64,000 nucleotides of DNA from NCBI GenBank assembly GCA_029237695.1, contig CM055266.1, forward strand, positions 6,334,064 through 6,398,063. The letters are read 5' to 3'. Shown one piece after another: positions 43,301 through 58,300 of the stretch. Position numbers and translations under genes: made by a program. This DNA is from Conchocele bisecta (Eukaryota; Mollusca; Bivalvia; Lucinida; Thyasiridae). Numbering within the stretch: position 1 is the first letter of the stretch; the number at the start of each line of letters is the position of its first letter. The notes beneath the pieces were generated by a model that was not told the DNA's origin, did not search any database, and worked only from the letters and a program-made list of their open reading frames with translations.

Positions 43301-46300
43301 TAAATAACAAACAGTGCAGGCCCTGATCCGACTGAGTAGGTTGAAAAGGCGAAAAGCCACATTTCTAATATCACAGCCAGAAACAAAGAAGTAGAACACA
43401 AACATGGCTACAACATTCAAAGCTAAAAACAGAACATTTTCAACTGCAAAAGAAAAAACACAGTCTGCCTATACAAAACTAGATGGTCGGTAAATCCGAC
43501 AAATGCTCCCCAATGATGCCTGGATTGAAATTCAAAGTCTTTGACCCTGGGTATTGGTGTAGTATGCTTATTAATCACAATAAATGGTGATCACTGTAAT
43601 GTATGATGTTTCAAGTTGGTATCGCAAGCAATCAATTTGAAAAACTTGAACGTAACCTTTAAAAAAATATATATAAGTAAATGACCTTGGGCTCCTGGGC
43701 AGCATGGGTAGGGTATACAATGAAATTGTGGATGGTGATCAATGTGCATATGGAGGTTCAAGTTGATATCCTAAGCAGACACAGAGATATAGCAATTTGA
43801 AAAACTTTAACGTAAAACTCGGACGCCGGACGCCGGACGCTGGACGCAGGACATGGTAACTATATGCTCCACCGGAAAAAAAGTAATTGGGGAGCATAAA
43901 AACACATGAGTGTAAACTATCACTTGAATCATGCAAATGCATTTAAATAAATCATTCATATTTGAAGACTATGTGGCAGCCTTTTCTTTTCTTCCTTGTT
44001 GTAATGTCCTCCTTTCGCTGGGAGCACAACCTGCTAATCCATTTTTTAAAAGAAAAGGGTCGTATAGCGGACTAATGATAAAACACATATTACATACATG
44101 TAACAAAATCTAAAGCGGAAACACAACTATTATCTAAAAGTGGGGATGTTAAAGGTACATGCCAACTGAGTAGGCATTACGCTGCATTTGGAGGTCTCCG
44201 TACTTTGGCCCAAACTTCAGTCGTTTTTGCGAAGAATAGATTTCTGTGTCTACTGACACGGAAATCGATTCTTCGCAAAACCGTCGGTACATGCCCACTC
44301 AGTAGGCACAAAATGTTCTTTACAGGAAGTAAATAATTGTATAATTGTGTCACGATTCCACCAGTTCTAAAAATTACAAGTTCCCGCCATACAGATATAA
44401 TCATTTAGTAATATTAATTTTACTGATAGTGACGCGTGGTGGTACCAGGCTTTTTCATATGCAAATGAGGCATGATATGTTTTAATTATTTATACTAAAC
44501 AGAGAACAAATAATAATGTCCGTTAACATTTTGAGGAAACACGGTTATCGCCCCTGATGTCAGTGTGGAAATGTACGTCTGGTATAAAATGTATAATGCC
44601 GATCACGTGGGGTAATGGTGAATGAATGTTCATTTTGCCAGAAAATGTCACATCTACAGAATATACAAAACTATCTGTCTCTCTATATTATAACCTACTG
44701 AGTGGGCATGTACCTTTAAACTAAACATGACGTATGACATTATCTAGAGGTGGGGATGGTTTATTAAATATGTGATGTGAAAAAGAACCTTACGAGAGAA
44801 AGATGCAAAATCAAAATATTTATATAATAAGACTCCATTATTTAAAAACTTCAGGAATGTATACATTTTGCATGTTTTTATTACCAGTATGCTGTCACTG
44901 ATACCATGTTAACCCTTAGAATGCGGGAACCGCAAACTGCTGTTAATTCATAATTTGTCTTTTCTCTCAGTAAAAACATGGTGTGGCAGCATTTTAGAAT
45001 CATTTCCATTGGAAATGATTCTAAAGTGCTGCCAAACCAAGTTTTTGATGAGAAAAATGGAAAATAAAAAATATTCAGCAGACGAAACAAATTAATTCAG
45101 CATTGTACAGGTTGAATCCATTATCCTGAATGAAAATCATCAGGAATCTGGTGTCTATATCGACGTGAAACACTGCAGCATCAGTGATGTAGATCCCATT
45201 GGATCCCAATTCTCTAAACAGGTCACATATTGCTTCTATCCTTATTAAAGGGTGGGGATATTATCTAGGGGTGGGGATGCTATCTAGGGGTGGGGATGCT
45301 ATCTAGAGAGATGCTATCTAGGGGTAGAGATAAACTCAATAGGAAGTAAAGTGTGTCATCAAAGGTAAATAGGTTGCTAGCCAGAAGCAGAATTTGTACT
45401 GAAACAGTTTCATTTCAACCATCCGAACCCAGTATACGCTCAAGACAGTCTGAGGGTGCACTTGATTCTTACGCATGAAATCAAGTAGTTTGATTGGCTG
45501 AGGCTGATCTGCACTCAGAAACGGCCAATCAGATTACTTGTTTTTTTAATATTTTACAACGATCTTAGGCCCAGCCCAAAGCTGATGATTACAAAACAAT
45601 TGGAGAATGTTCAAAGCAAGCATTTTGATTGGTTCACAGTTCAGCCTCAACCAATGAATCTGCTTGATTTTGAGAATGACACTATGTAACACTCTCAGAA
45701 TGTTTCACAATCACAGAGCAAGACAAGTTTACTAATAACTGAACAATTACCCATTTGCACTCACTTTGAATTGCAAGCAATGTAGTTTTAAACTGGGTAG
45801 ATGTGTCAAACAATCTGGGTCACACTGGTTCTATTTAATAACTGGTTGCTTCTGTAAGGAAATTACGGAGCCCCACAGGGGACGTAGAATACTTTTTTTT
45901 ATTAATTCGTTCCCACAAAATAACAATTTGTTCCCTCAATTTAACAATTCGTGCCCATGAATTAACAATTTGTTCCCTCAATTTAACAATTCGTTCCCAT
46001 GGGAACAAATTGATACAAATTGTTAATACAAGGAAACAAATTGTTATATCATGGTAACGAATTGTTATTTCGAGGGAACGAATTGTTAAATTGAGAGAAC
46101 AAATTGAAATATCGTGGAACAAATTATTAAATTGAGGGAACGAATTGTCATTTTGTGGGAACAAATTGTTAATTTGAGGGAACGAATTGTTATATTGAGG
46201 GAACAAATTGTTATTTCGTGGGAACAAATAACTAAAACAAAATCCATGTCCCTGCGGGGCTCTGTAGGAAATAGAATGTGCTGCGAATTGAGCAAATATA

Positions 46301-49300
46301 AATAACTTTTAATTAGATAAAATCATCAACAAAATATAAACTTATTAAAACCGGTTTGAAAAGTGAGAATCAATTGCACATTCAGTCTTCAAGATAAATG
46401 ACTGATCCTATGCCTCAGGCCAGTACAATTTGATTCAGGCCAGTAAAAATCAACAGCCAACTGTCCCAGTGGGCCAGAAGAATTTTTGCATAGGTAACTG
46501 TTTTTCTCACAAATTGTAACAAATCTGAAAAGATATGTTGGCTATCATTGTTTTCGGGCCAGCAAAATATAATTCAGGCCAGCAGATTTCTAAACTTCAC
46601 TAGCCCAGCCGGCCGCTGATGTGGAAAAAAATACTAAACGAAGCAAAAGATAGTAAATTAAAACATGAAATAAATTTTAAAATAAATCCATATATCGGTG
46701 TATGTTTCGATAACCAATCTGCCTCTGTCTAGATGACTATCCAAGTTATTATTGGTACCTACAAAGGTTGGGGTAACTATAGCAACACATCTTACCCTGT
46801 TGTTGTTGTTCATCTGTCAGAAAAGTTGTCAGGAATATAGACATTCATTGGTCAAACATGTGGCGGTGACTGGAGAAATGGGGATTATAGGTTTTGCGAC
46901 CAGTGTAGATCCAGATCAGCCTGTGCATCCGCACAGTCTGATCAGGATCTGCACTGTTCGCTGTTCAATTAATGAAACACCGGACATGCTTGTAACAAGC
47001 AATACGACCGTTATCACGCTACAGGAGTGTGCTACTTGATAAGAAACAGCACACGTCGCAAAACCTCCAGTAACCATACATAGAGAATAGTAGGTTAGTG
47101 CCGTGAATGGGAAAAAATATCTGGCAAGGCTCAGGAAACGGGATGGGCGAGGCTCTGCCGAGCACATCCCGTTTCCGTGCCGCGCCAGATATTGTTTCCC
47201 ATTCACGGCACTAACCTACTATTCTATTTATCCCGTCAACACCTACAAATGGCTGTAAAATGCAAAAATTGTATTGACTGGATATCAAAAATGTTTCACG
47301 GCACATACGCATTGTGTTGACGGGATAAATACATTACTATGGTTAGACAAATGGGGCTTAAGGCATTTGCACCCAATGAAGATGATGACGAGCCTGTCAA
47401 TCAGTCATAGTCAGCACTGTTTGCCCTTCGGTCAGTGAAACACCTATCCTGCTTCTTTGACACATTTCATGCTGAGGATACGCCATTTTGTTTGTGGAAA
47501 ATCCTAAATATTTTCTATATATGAGCTCAGAAATATATGTCGTGACCACCATTTGAACCGTCTCGTCGACATACATGTACAGTTCTACACTCGTTTACTC
47601 AAAGTCCAGGGGACTGAAGAAAATACTTTGTGTTAATGAAGTTAAATAAGTTATTACATAGGAAAACATGAACTTGGGGACTAAGAATCTGACTTCGAGT
47701 TATCAGTAGTTTTGACTTAAGAAAGTTTGATGTAACGAGTGTTATTTGTATTTATAAATTTTACTTACTTACAGGTCTGTCTGCAAATATTTCCTAATAC
47801 AATTGCAACAATAGTGTAAACCTTTGTTCTCAAAATGTAAACTTCAGTCTTACTGTGTTTGAAGTTGTTTCCTTTAAACTGTTCACCACAATAAATGAAC
47901 AAGTCCGGTTAAGCTGAGCTTAAGATTTATATAAATTTTAAAATATTGGACTGAGACAATTCACTTATTTCTACCTGTACAAACCAATGCCAAATGAGAC
48001 GGGCCATGTGATTTTGTACCTTAGAAGAAGTGTGATTTCTTCATGAAAAATATTGACAGAAACTGATATTTTCTGTAAATAATGTTAAAAGTTGACGAAA
48101 ATTTCACAGTACATGTAAATGCGGAATTGACATTTCGTCAACTTGTTATATCATTTACAAAAAATATTGTCTATAATCCAATTTTAAGAAGTCCTGCCAA
48201 ATCTAGTTAACAAAAAATTCAACCTTGCAATGTTGGTGAAATAGGCTAATGGTAACATAAATCGTAATTGACCTTAGGAGGGCTATAAAAATCAAAACAT
48301 TGATGATGATAAATAAGTATATACAACTTACAGTTAAAGAGATGGTGGATATCAAAAATCGTTCACACAGACAGTATGGATGAATGGACGGAATGATCGG
48401 GAGAACAGTGTACAGAATGACCATGTGAAAACTATAAATTATACAATTCGGCATCAGTGCTGTAGCCAGCGAACATAAAACACCGAGGCAAAAGCTGCAC
48501 AAATCTGTCACAGAACATCATGCGTGGCTGTCACAGGAGAAACGAGGCTTATCGGTTTTGCGATCAGTGTAGATCCAGATCAGCCTGTGCATCCGCACAG
48601 TCTGATTAGGATCTGCACTGTTTGCCAGTCCATCAAATGAAACACCTGTCATGCTTCTTCTAACAAGCAATACAGATTGCTATCGGGCTACAGGACTGTG
48701 ATATTTAATAAAGAACTACCTACATTGGTCACAAATCCTGTAAGCCCCATTTCTCCAGTCATAGCCACATATATATGTTTTTTGCTATGACTGCAGGCAA
48801 AAAACGATGTGGCTCCTACATGTGCTGGCTAACTTGTGATAAATACCTTCTGGGAATAGCAATTCCCTGTCTATAGCAGCATAACTTTTGTTTTCCCAAT
48901 TACCACGTAAATGACCCTGCGATAAAAGACCACCTGTGAACAAAGGCCAGATTTTTTTCTTTCCATTACTGGTCTTTATTCACAGGTTTGACTGTACTAA
49001 TCACGGGGTGATAAAAAAGCAACCGACCTTCTGGCAGTGCAACGACGTAGATCTTGTATGGTTTCTCCACTTCACAGCTCCCGATGACGACCTTGCACCG
49101 GTTACTCTCCGGGTCGGGAACCAGCTGTAACAACAACAACAAACAACATTGTTAGGTACCTGGGGGCCGTTTCACTAAACTTTGTACGACTAAAATGTTC
49201 GTAAGTGCAAATTTAGAATCGCCTGGAAATTTCAATTGATGGATTTACATTTATTGAGCATATGCTAGAGAAAGTGAGCAGGGGCTCACGTATACCCCCG

Positions 49301-52300
49301 GCCACTACCTGGACCGACAAATAAAAAGTTTAACGCAAATATTTAAAAAAAACTTTAACGCAAATTTAAACTTGACCTTGGACATGAAGGCCGCACGGGT
49401 GTGGTATGGAATTAAAATATGGATGATGATAAGGAAGTATATGAAGTTTGAAGTCAATCCGACTTTCCGTTGCAGTGATAATGGGTACCCAAAAACTTTA
49501 ACGCAAATCTTTCTAAGGCCACATGGGTGTGGTATGGAATGAAAATATGGAAGATGATAAGGAAGTACATGAAGTCAATCCGACTTACCATTACAGAGAA
49601 AACTTTACACGCCTCGACATACTTCGTATGCCGGGGGTATAATAATTGTTTACAAGAAAACATTGTTAATGTGAAATTTTGCACTTATAAACATTTTAGT
49701 CTTATGAAGTTTAGTGAAATGGGCACCAGATGTGCATTGATCAAATACTATACATCTGTAATCCTTTTAATGAAAGAAATCAGTGACACTGATGGATGTA
49801 CTCCTAAATAACATTAAAGCAAATAATACTTTAACAAAGTTAAAGTTTGACCTTGACCTTGAGCACAGGGGCTCTATAGATGGGCTATAGAATGAAAATA
49901 TGGATGATGACAGAAATAGTAGGTAGCTCAAAACTTTAACGCAAATCACGGACAGACAGATGGACAGACGAACACACAAAAAGATGGACAGGGTAGCTAC
50001 TATATGTACCCTACCTGAAAAATTTATACTTTCTTTCTTGTTTCTTTCGGCTTATATTTAAGGATGGGGTTTGGCTCAAACACTTCCATACCCGGGAATG
50101 AACAAAATTAAAATGTTCCAAATGACATTCCTAATGGTGCGACACAGCAATGATGTTTAGATGTTGATGTCATAATCTTTTAAGCGTCATTAGAAACATA
50201 TCCATTTGATACGAGATTTATACTCCTCAGGAATATTTTGCACCTCGCAAGTGGTTCGGTGCTTGGAAACTCATTTGAGATCCTCTTTTTCTTATATTTG
50301 TTAAGACCATAGTACGAACCCGTGCGCCACACTGTTTGTCGTTGAGGAAGACGAGGTAGCCAGAGATGGGCTTCTGGGGCGTGTCGATCGACATCCAGAC
50401 GATCGCGAGGGCGTCCTGCTTCTCGTTCCGCTCCAGCGAAATCACGGGCCCACCATCGGGAGTCACCCACGGGCAACGCATTTTCTGAGGAAAATCAAAA
50501 AGTCATGAGGACATTTGTGAGTGATTGTATTGAGCTTAACCCTTTGGACCGTACAGACCTCTATAGTGTTTATAGCAAACAGTGTAGATCCAGATGACCT
50601 GGCTCATAATAAAAAGAGTGACATAGGACTGCCAATACAGTTTCACACTATTTTGATAAAGACCATGTGGTCGAAAATTTAATAAAAAGAGTGACTTTAA
50701 AACAATGTGTATTAAATGTGCTTCCTTCGGAGGTTATTGGAAATTACTATAAGACGTATTTATATTGATCGATTTAACAATTAAGATATTTACCAGTTTG
50801 TTAGACTTCTGCGCATTCTGACCATTCTTCTTGGAGTAGACCTCGACAAAAATATCGTACACGCGGCCGCCGGCGAGCCCGCTGACACACAGGCTGTTGT
50901 TGTTGGGCGGGAACATGTCGCAGTAGCTGACCTCGTTCAGGAACATCTGGTAGCCCTTGATGAGGGCGAGCTGGCCGGGCTCTGGCCGATCCCAGAACAC
51001 CTCCAGGGTGCCCGGGTTGGTGAAGCAGGCCTTGATTGCCGGCACACACCCCCACCAGTCCCACGCCTTTGCCTGTAGGAGTGGATTGGTTTGTGTTTGT
51101 TTGTTTATTAGTGTTTAACAGCCTATCAACAGCTAAGGTCTTGTAAGGCCGGGCAAACGGGTTCGATCCCATTTTAACCTGCTGCATTGGGAGGAAAATC
51201 CCAAAATCAGAACAGAATATTTACATCGAGAAGAAATATATTCAGCCCTGGAATTAGAATAACCTGACCTGGTGCCAGGTCCATACCACACCAAAGTCAC
51301 TTGGCCCCTTCCCCTAAAATAGGATTACGAATATCGTAATACTCACATAAGGGGTATAACCAGATTCAACTGTCACATACAAAATGCCAAAGACATATGT
51401 GAGGGCCAATTGGTTTGTGATTTGGTTTGTTAATTGATTAATTGTGGCTTTAACTAGAGAAATGGGGCTTATAGCATTTGTTGCCAGTTTGTTGCCTGAT
51501 CAAATAGCACACATGATCTACATTGATTGTCAGAAGCATAACAGGCGTTTCAGACTGGATCTACACTGGTAACAAAGAATCAATATAGCAATGAATGGCC
51601 TTTTTGTGGAATTTATCGGGGTATAAACTTGGAAAAGTCGCGGGAATACTGGACGAAGGCCGGAAGGCCTCGTCCAGTATTCCCGCGACTTTTCCAAGTT
51701 TATATCCCCAATAAATTCAACAAAAAGGCCATTCATTCCTTATAATTCCAGCATTTGAAATAAATTCATCAAGAAAATGTGTTTATTTTTTGTTTTCTTA
51801 AGAATTATTTTAACTGCGCCTGACGGTTACGGAAAGTAGTTTGGCATGGAGTTTACTGGGATATAAATTTTGGACGGAGACTTGCAACGGACCAATCAAA
51901 TGTTAGGGAATTGTGTAAATATCTTTAATTATTTAAAGAATTATTATAAAAACAAAATGTAACCAATCAGCCAACAAATAAATAAAACTAACAATAATGC
52001 CATCTGATTTGACAGCAAGGACTGAGAGAAAATACTCACAGAAGTTTTCTGCCTCATGTCCCGGTGTGAGGGTTCTGACATCGACCTGTCGTCGTCGTCT
52101 TCATCTCCCAGGACCCAGAACCGACTGGAAATGTACATCACGACAATCATCATGTATTGCAAACTAATTTTCTTTCACCAAAGCGAATCCGAGAACCGTG
52201 TGTTGATGATAACTAAGATCATGTGGTTGAACATTTATTACAATAGAGACAATTTAAATAGTCACTCTTTTATTCAATTTTCAAACACATGGCCTTAGTT

Positions 52301-55300
52301 ATCATCAACACACGGTTCTCGGATACAATGCGGACATTAAATAAAACTGCTGATAAAGTTGTTGGTGTTTAATGGCTTATCAACAGCTACAGTCATTTAA
52401 GGCCGCTTTAAGGGTTCAATCTCATATTCAACCTGCTGCATTGGGGGGAAAATTCCAAAACAAGAACGGAATATTTGCATGGGATAAAAAAATATATTCA
52501 GCCCGGAATTAGAATAAACTGACCTTGGTGCCAGGTCCATACCACACCAAAGCCACTTGGCCCCTTCCCCTAAAAGTAATAGGATTACAAATAATCATAT
52601 TACTCATATAAGGGGTATAACCAGATTCAACTCTCACATACAAGAATGCCAAAAACGTACTTGAGGGCCAAACCATGTAGGGATCTTGCAATGGGTCAAC
52701 ATTTTGAGCACATGTTAATCATATGAAAACATATGCACCTATATTCAAGGAACAGATTTAAACCCAGACGTACTTAGATGTGAAGATATGACTGTTGAGA
52801 CGACCCTCCTTCACTGCCATGGCGCGGATAAACGTCAGCCCGGGACGACGCAGGGTTATACCGGTCTCCGGCTTGTACTGCTTCACCGACTGAATGTGCA
52901 GCTCCGCCGGGGAACCGTCCGTCGTGTAGTAGATCCGGCAACCAGGCGTGTCACATGACAGGTGCACCTTTGTGCTACCATCTACGGTTCCCCCGGTAAC
53001 AGAGGCATCCAGGTAGGGCTCCTTCACACGCATACCTGCACAAGTAGATCATCAGTGAGCCACATTTTGTTTGTAACTTATCCCTAGACCATGATTTCAA
53101 AATATTCTAAGCAAGTTTGAACTTTCATCCATTCCACCATTAGACAGGTCCAACTGGCCCGTCTCAGCTACAGGTACTACTGTACTATGCAGTACCAGCA
53201 GAATAGTCGAGCTGGACCCATCAAAGTTAACAAGGTGGTACACACACAATCTATTTACATGTGTGACTAGAGAAATGGAGCTTATGGCATTTGTGACCAG
53301 TGTAGCTCCTGATCAAATAGAACACTCCTGTAGCCTGATAACTATCTATATTGCTTGCTAGCACATGATTTCATTGATGGAATGGTGAACAGTGAAGATC
53401 CTGATCAGACTGTGCAGATCTACACTGGTCGGAAAACCCATAAGCCCCATTCTCCAGTCACAGCCATATATAGAGACAGGGTAGAACCAGATGACACTGT
53501 CCTGGTGGATTCAATTTGAAATCTACAAACTCCTGCTGTCATGAGCAAATTTGACCTTGAATTCAGTTTGTTTTCATTTATTTATTTATTTAACAGTGTT
53601 TAATGGCCGGTCAACAGCTAAGGTCATTTTCAGCCAGTTAATGGAGTCAAATTCCATATTTCACCTATTGTGTTCACCTGTTGTGATGGGGTGAAAATCA
53701 CAACTGGATATTTACAGAAAAAAAATATATTCAGCCCTGAAATTATAAGAACCTGACCTGGTCCTCAATACACCAGAGTCACTTATCCCCACTCCCGGAA
53801 AGTAATAGGATCAGTACTAATCTTACTACTTTTACAATGGGTATAACCAGATTCAACTCCCATGTGACAAGAAAGCCAAAAATGAACCTGAGAGCCAAAC
53901 CAGGGATATCGGCATTCTAATAAGGATTAACCCCCTCGTTAACCCTTACTACGCTGAATTAAATGTTGTCGTCTGCTGGAAATGTTTTATTTTCAATATT
54001 TCTCGACAAAAACCTGGTTTTGACAGCACATGAGAATCGTCTCCAGTGGTGTCAAAACCAGTTTTTTGTAAGAATTAAAGCAAAAATGAAAAACAGCAGA
54101 CGGCAATTTCCGTCAACAGCATAGGAAGGGTTAAATTTACCCTTCGCATGCTCCCAACCAACCACCCAGAGTTTGTTTACATACCGACATCCATGACGAT
54201 GATGGTACAGAAAAATCCTGGTGCCCCCTGGGAGGCTACAGTGTAGGAACCGTCCTCGTCAAACGTGTACAGGAAGCTGTTGTTGGGAACCGGCTTGCCG
54301 CTGTTGAACGATTTTGCACCGTGGATCACATTCAGTGGCTCCTGAAATGTGTGGGCGAAACTCTCTCAACCAGACACCACATAAAACCACAAGTGTGTTA
54401 AATTTTAAAATTTTTCTTTACTTTCATTGAGAAGTTTAGAAAACAATGAAAGTACAGTAAATAAAGGCCAACCATTGGAAGAGACAAATCTGGCCTTCAT
54501 TCACAGGTTCATTTATGTAGTAATTAAATAATTGGGACAACAAAAGCATGGCTGATATAGACAGGTAATTGCTATTTGGAGGTGGCCTTTAGCACAGGTT
54601 TGAATGTATATGTTGTTACCAGTCATTTGAACCATCTTTGTGAGGTGGTCCAAACGAGTGGTAACAACATACACTTTTAATAAAAAACTGACAAAATGTT
54701 TCTAATTTTTTAAAAATTTGGATAATAATCTGCTAAATAATGTTCTATGGTAAAACTATTTGCGACTTACATCACTGTCGGGCGACTTGACATGTATGAC
54801 ATTGTGGGCTTCATCCTCGCTGCCCTTCCACGACCAGAGAATACTCTGGCCCTTCTGTGTGTAGTAGACGGCCGGGTGGAAGCCGTTCTTGTCCACTCGC
54901 ACCACGGCGTTGTCAAACCGGTCGTCACAGATCACACTGCTCAGCTTCACGTCGTCGATGTACTGTAATTTATTATGTCACGACCTTTGTATTGGCAATG
55001 ATACAAATATCTGGGTTCCACACCGAGTAACTGGGTAACAAATGACGTCAGTGTAATGACGTAAATAAGTCCCGTGTTCTTTTCAACAACATTTATTTTA
55101 TATTTCACCATCGGCATAAAACACTCCCTGATGAATAGAATACCAGGGCCCAGTTGCTCAAAACCTCAGTTAGCTTAACAGACTGTTCAATCCTTAGCAA
55201 TGCTAAGGATTTAACAGTCTGTTAAGCTAACTGAGGTTTTGAGCAACCGGGCCCAGGCTAGTGTCTGTTCATATCAAGTTTATCAGGCTCGGCTCAGAAA

Positions 55301-58300
55301 CGGTAGGAATTCCTTGGCAAGCCTCGGACGTTTCCTAGACTTGCCTGATAAACTTAAATAGACATTAAAAGACACTAGCCTGGTATTCTCTATACAGTGA
55401 GTAGCAACATTGTCATTGCTTTGATTGGTTGTCATTTTCTAAATGAAATGCAGAATTGTCATCGAATCAATTGCTTTTAATTTTCAATATTTTTTCATTT
55501 TCCGTTTCTTATGTTTGTTTGTTTGTTTGTTTATTGGTGTTTAACGGCCTATCAACAGCTAAAGTCATGTAAGGCCGGGCAAACAGGTTCGATCCCGTTT
55601 TAACCTGCTGCATTGGGGGGAAAATTCCAAAATCAGAACTGAATATTTACATCGAGAAACAATATATTCAGCCCTGAAATTAGAATAACCGGACCTGGTG
55701 GCAGGTCCATACCACACCAAAGTCACTTACTTGGCCCCTTCCCCTAAAATAGGATTACGAACAATCGTAATACTCACATAAGGGGTATAACCAGATTCAA
55801 CTATCACATACAAAATGCCAAAGACGTATGTGAGGGCCAAACCTGGTCTCCAGTCGGAATTCCGGTAAGGATGAACCCCGATCGTTAAATTACCCATCGC
55901 TTGCACCCACCTTCCACCCACCCGTTTCTTATGTATCAACATGTTTCGGCAGCACTCTACAATTATCACATACAAAAGAAAAATGGAATTTCAATATCCA
56001 ATGTTTCGTAGACTGGTTTACTGTTAACTTTGGTTCAAACATGTGATGTTGTAGCGCCAAAATAAGTCATATTTCCAATTCAGTCAAATGAAAAAAATCC
56101 CCTAGAAGTCTTCAGTCGAATGTGAATATTAAAGTCCTAAATCTGAGACTTGAATTTGTAGACATGTAATTGCATGGCAGTCACACAGTTCACCCTTTCA
56201 CCCCCAAGTAACTGGAATGGACTGTGATATATTAATTTTCCGACCAATCCAATCATCACAAAATGATTTTCGGACTTTCTAAATATGAAAATTTGTTGCA
56301 AAACGTGCTCGTCACGAGCCGACTCATCTGGATCTACACTGTTTGCCAATACCACGATACAGGCCTGTGGTGTTGAAAGGGTTAAAGCCTTACGTTCTGA
56401 TTTCTGCCGTCCTTGCCCTTGGTGAATGATTTGCTGTAGAAATGTTGGACACCTGCCTTCATGATGGCTTTACTCATGCATCGTCTACAATAAAACAACA
56501 AAAATAACATAGAATGCTATTTGCATGCTGGGAAATTTGTGGGCTATAAATAGTTCAAAAATAGAAGATGACAATTCCTTATATTTTCTTTTATTTCTCC
56601 TTATAAATGTCATGAATATGTCTTGGAATTTCATTAGAATTGTGTCCGGAGGACACAATTCTAATGAAATTTCAAGACATATTTACAGAGAGAAATAAAA
56701 CATATACTTGTAATTCATTTGGCGGATATTTTCACCGCTAGCATGCAAAGAGTTAAATAGCATGGCAATGTCACCCTGTGGATATCAAACTTTGTGGCTT
56801 TTCTGATATATATATGGTCGAGACGCCAGTTTTCGGGGTAGTCAAGATTTCTGGGTATTCATATATTTTGTAATTTATAGACATGTGTGCAGCCGCGATG
56901 TACTTTACGTGAGGTGATTAAAATAAGCATGACTTGACGTACACTAAGTCCTTTAAAAATCCCACCAAATTCAGTGTTTGGACTAAATAATAATTTTTGC
57001 CATTTAGGTAATTTTGTTCACGAACCTACCGTGACTTTCAGCGTCCACCATTAATCTGCTTTTTAATATTGTTAAAATCATAAACAATAAAAAAGTTTCA
57101 AGTTTTCCTTCACTGTGCCTCATTCGTCTGCGAGATGATCAACAACCAATGAAAACTCGTGACGAATTAGCAGATTTATTGACACTTTCGGAACATACCC
57201 CGAAAACACCAACCATAAGTCAAGATTCAAGATGGCCGACTCATGTGTTGCTAAACGTGCTAATGTGAATTTTAATCTAACAACAATCTTATTTTGAAGG
57301 CAAGAAACATTGAAAGAAATGTTTACCAATGGATTGAACTGACAAGTTAGCTCATATGTTATGTTTTATAAAAAAAACGCTAGTTGATGAATGTGTTAAT
57401 ACCCTGAAAACTAGACCCACCATCATATATATAGGACTTACAGCATCGCATGAAAATACAATAACAGCCCTATTAATGTAATGTATGCAGATCAATGATT
57501 GCGAATTTTGTTTGTTAATCCTTTTCTGAGGATACGCCATTATGTTTGCGGAAAATCCTAAATATTTTCCTGCTATGCGCTCAGAAGTATATGTCGCGAC
57601 CACCATTTGAACCGTCTCATCGAGACGGTTCAAATGAGTGGTCACAACATATACTTTCATTCAGAAATAACAAAAATAAAAACAAAATATTTCTTAAATT
57701 TCAGATCCGTAAAGGTGTATTCTGAAAGTAATAGGTTAAAGATGCACATGTTTCTGATTGCATGTTATATTTTAACTTTTATCTCAAATGTTTCATTGTC
57801 CAAGTCTTGTCCAGCGACTATAAAATCAGCATGTATTTGGTTCTCATGCTCCAAATTAAGTTCTGTGAATACAACTGTGTATTGCATCAATGGACATTCA
57901 CAGATTAATAACACAGTGTAATAAAATATGCAAATGAGTTTCGCCACAACAAAGAGTGTTCCACTATTTAGGGTCAGTATGGTGGTATTGGTTTATCACC
58001 TATTTAGGTTTTTCAAGACAAATGAGTTTCGCTACAGAAAACATGATAGGTAATCAATACAGCTTCATATGAGGATGATGCACTTATGCAGTAAATATAA
58101 TCTAACATTTGTGTTGTTTTAATATGATATTTATTACACTCGTTGACTGATTTCAATAGAAACTCGGTATAGCCTCGTTTCTTATGAAATCAGTAAACTC
58201 ATTTAATAAGTATCATATTAAATCATCACACCTGTAAGATCCTCCATTGACAACATGGTCAGTTTATATTCACAAACATCAATCTGGATTTTGAGCTTGA

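Noticed and set aside
46916..47206. Recurring open frames with QTVQILIRLCGCTG
   Set aside because: They coincide with C-family elements in several places and are interrupted differently in each copy.
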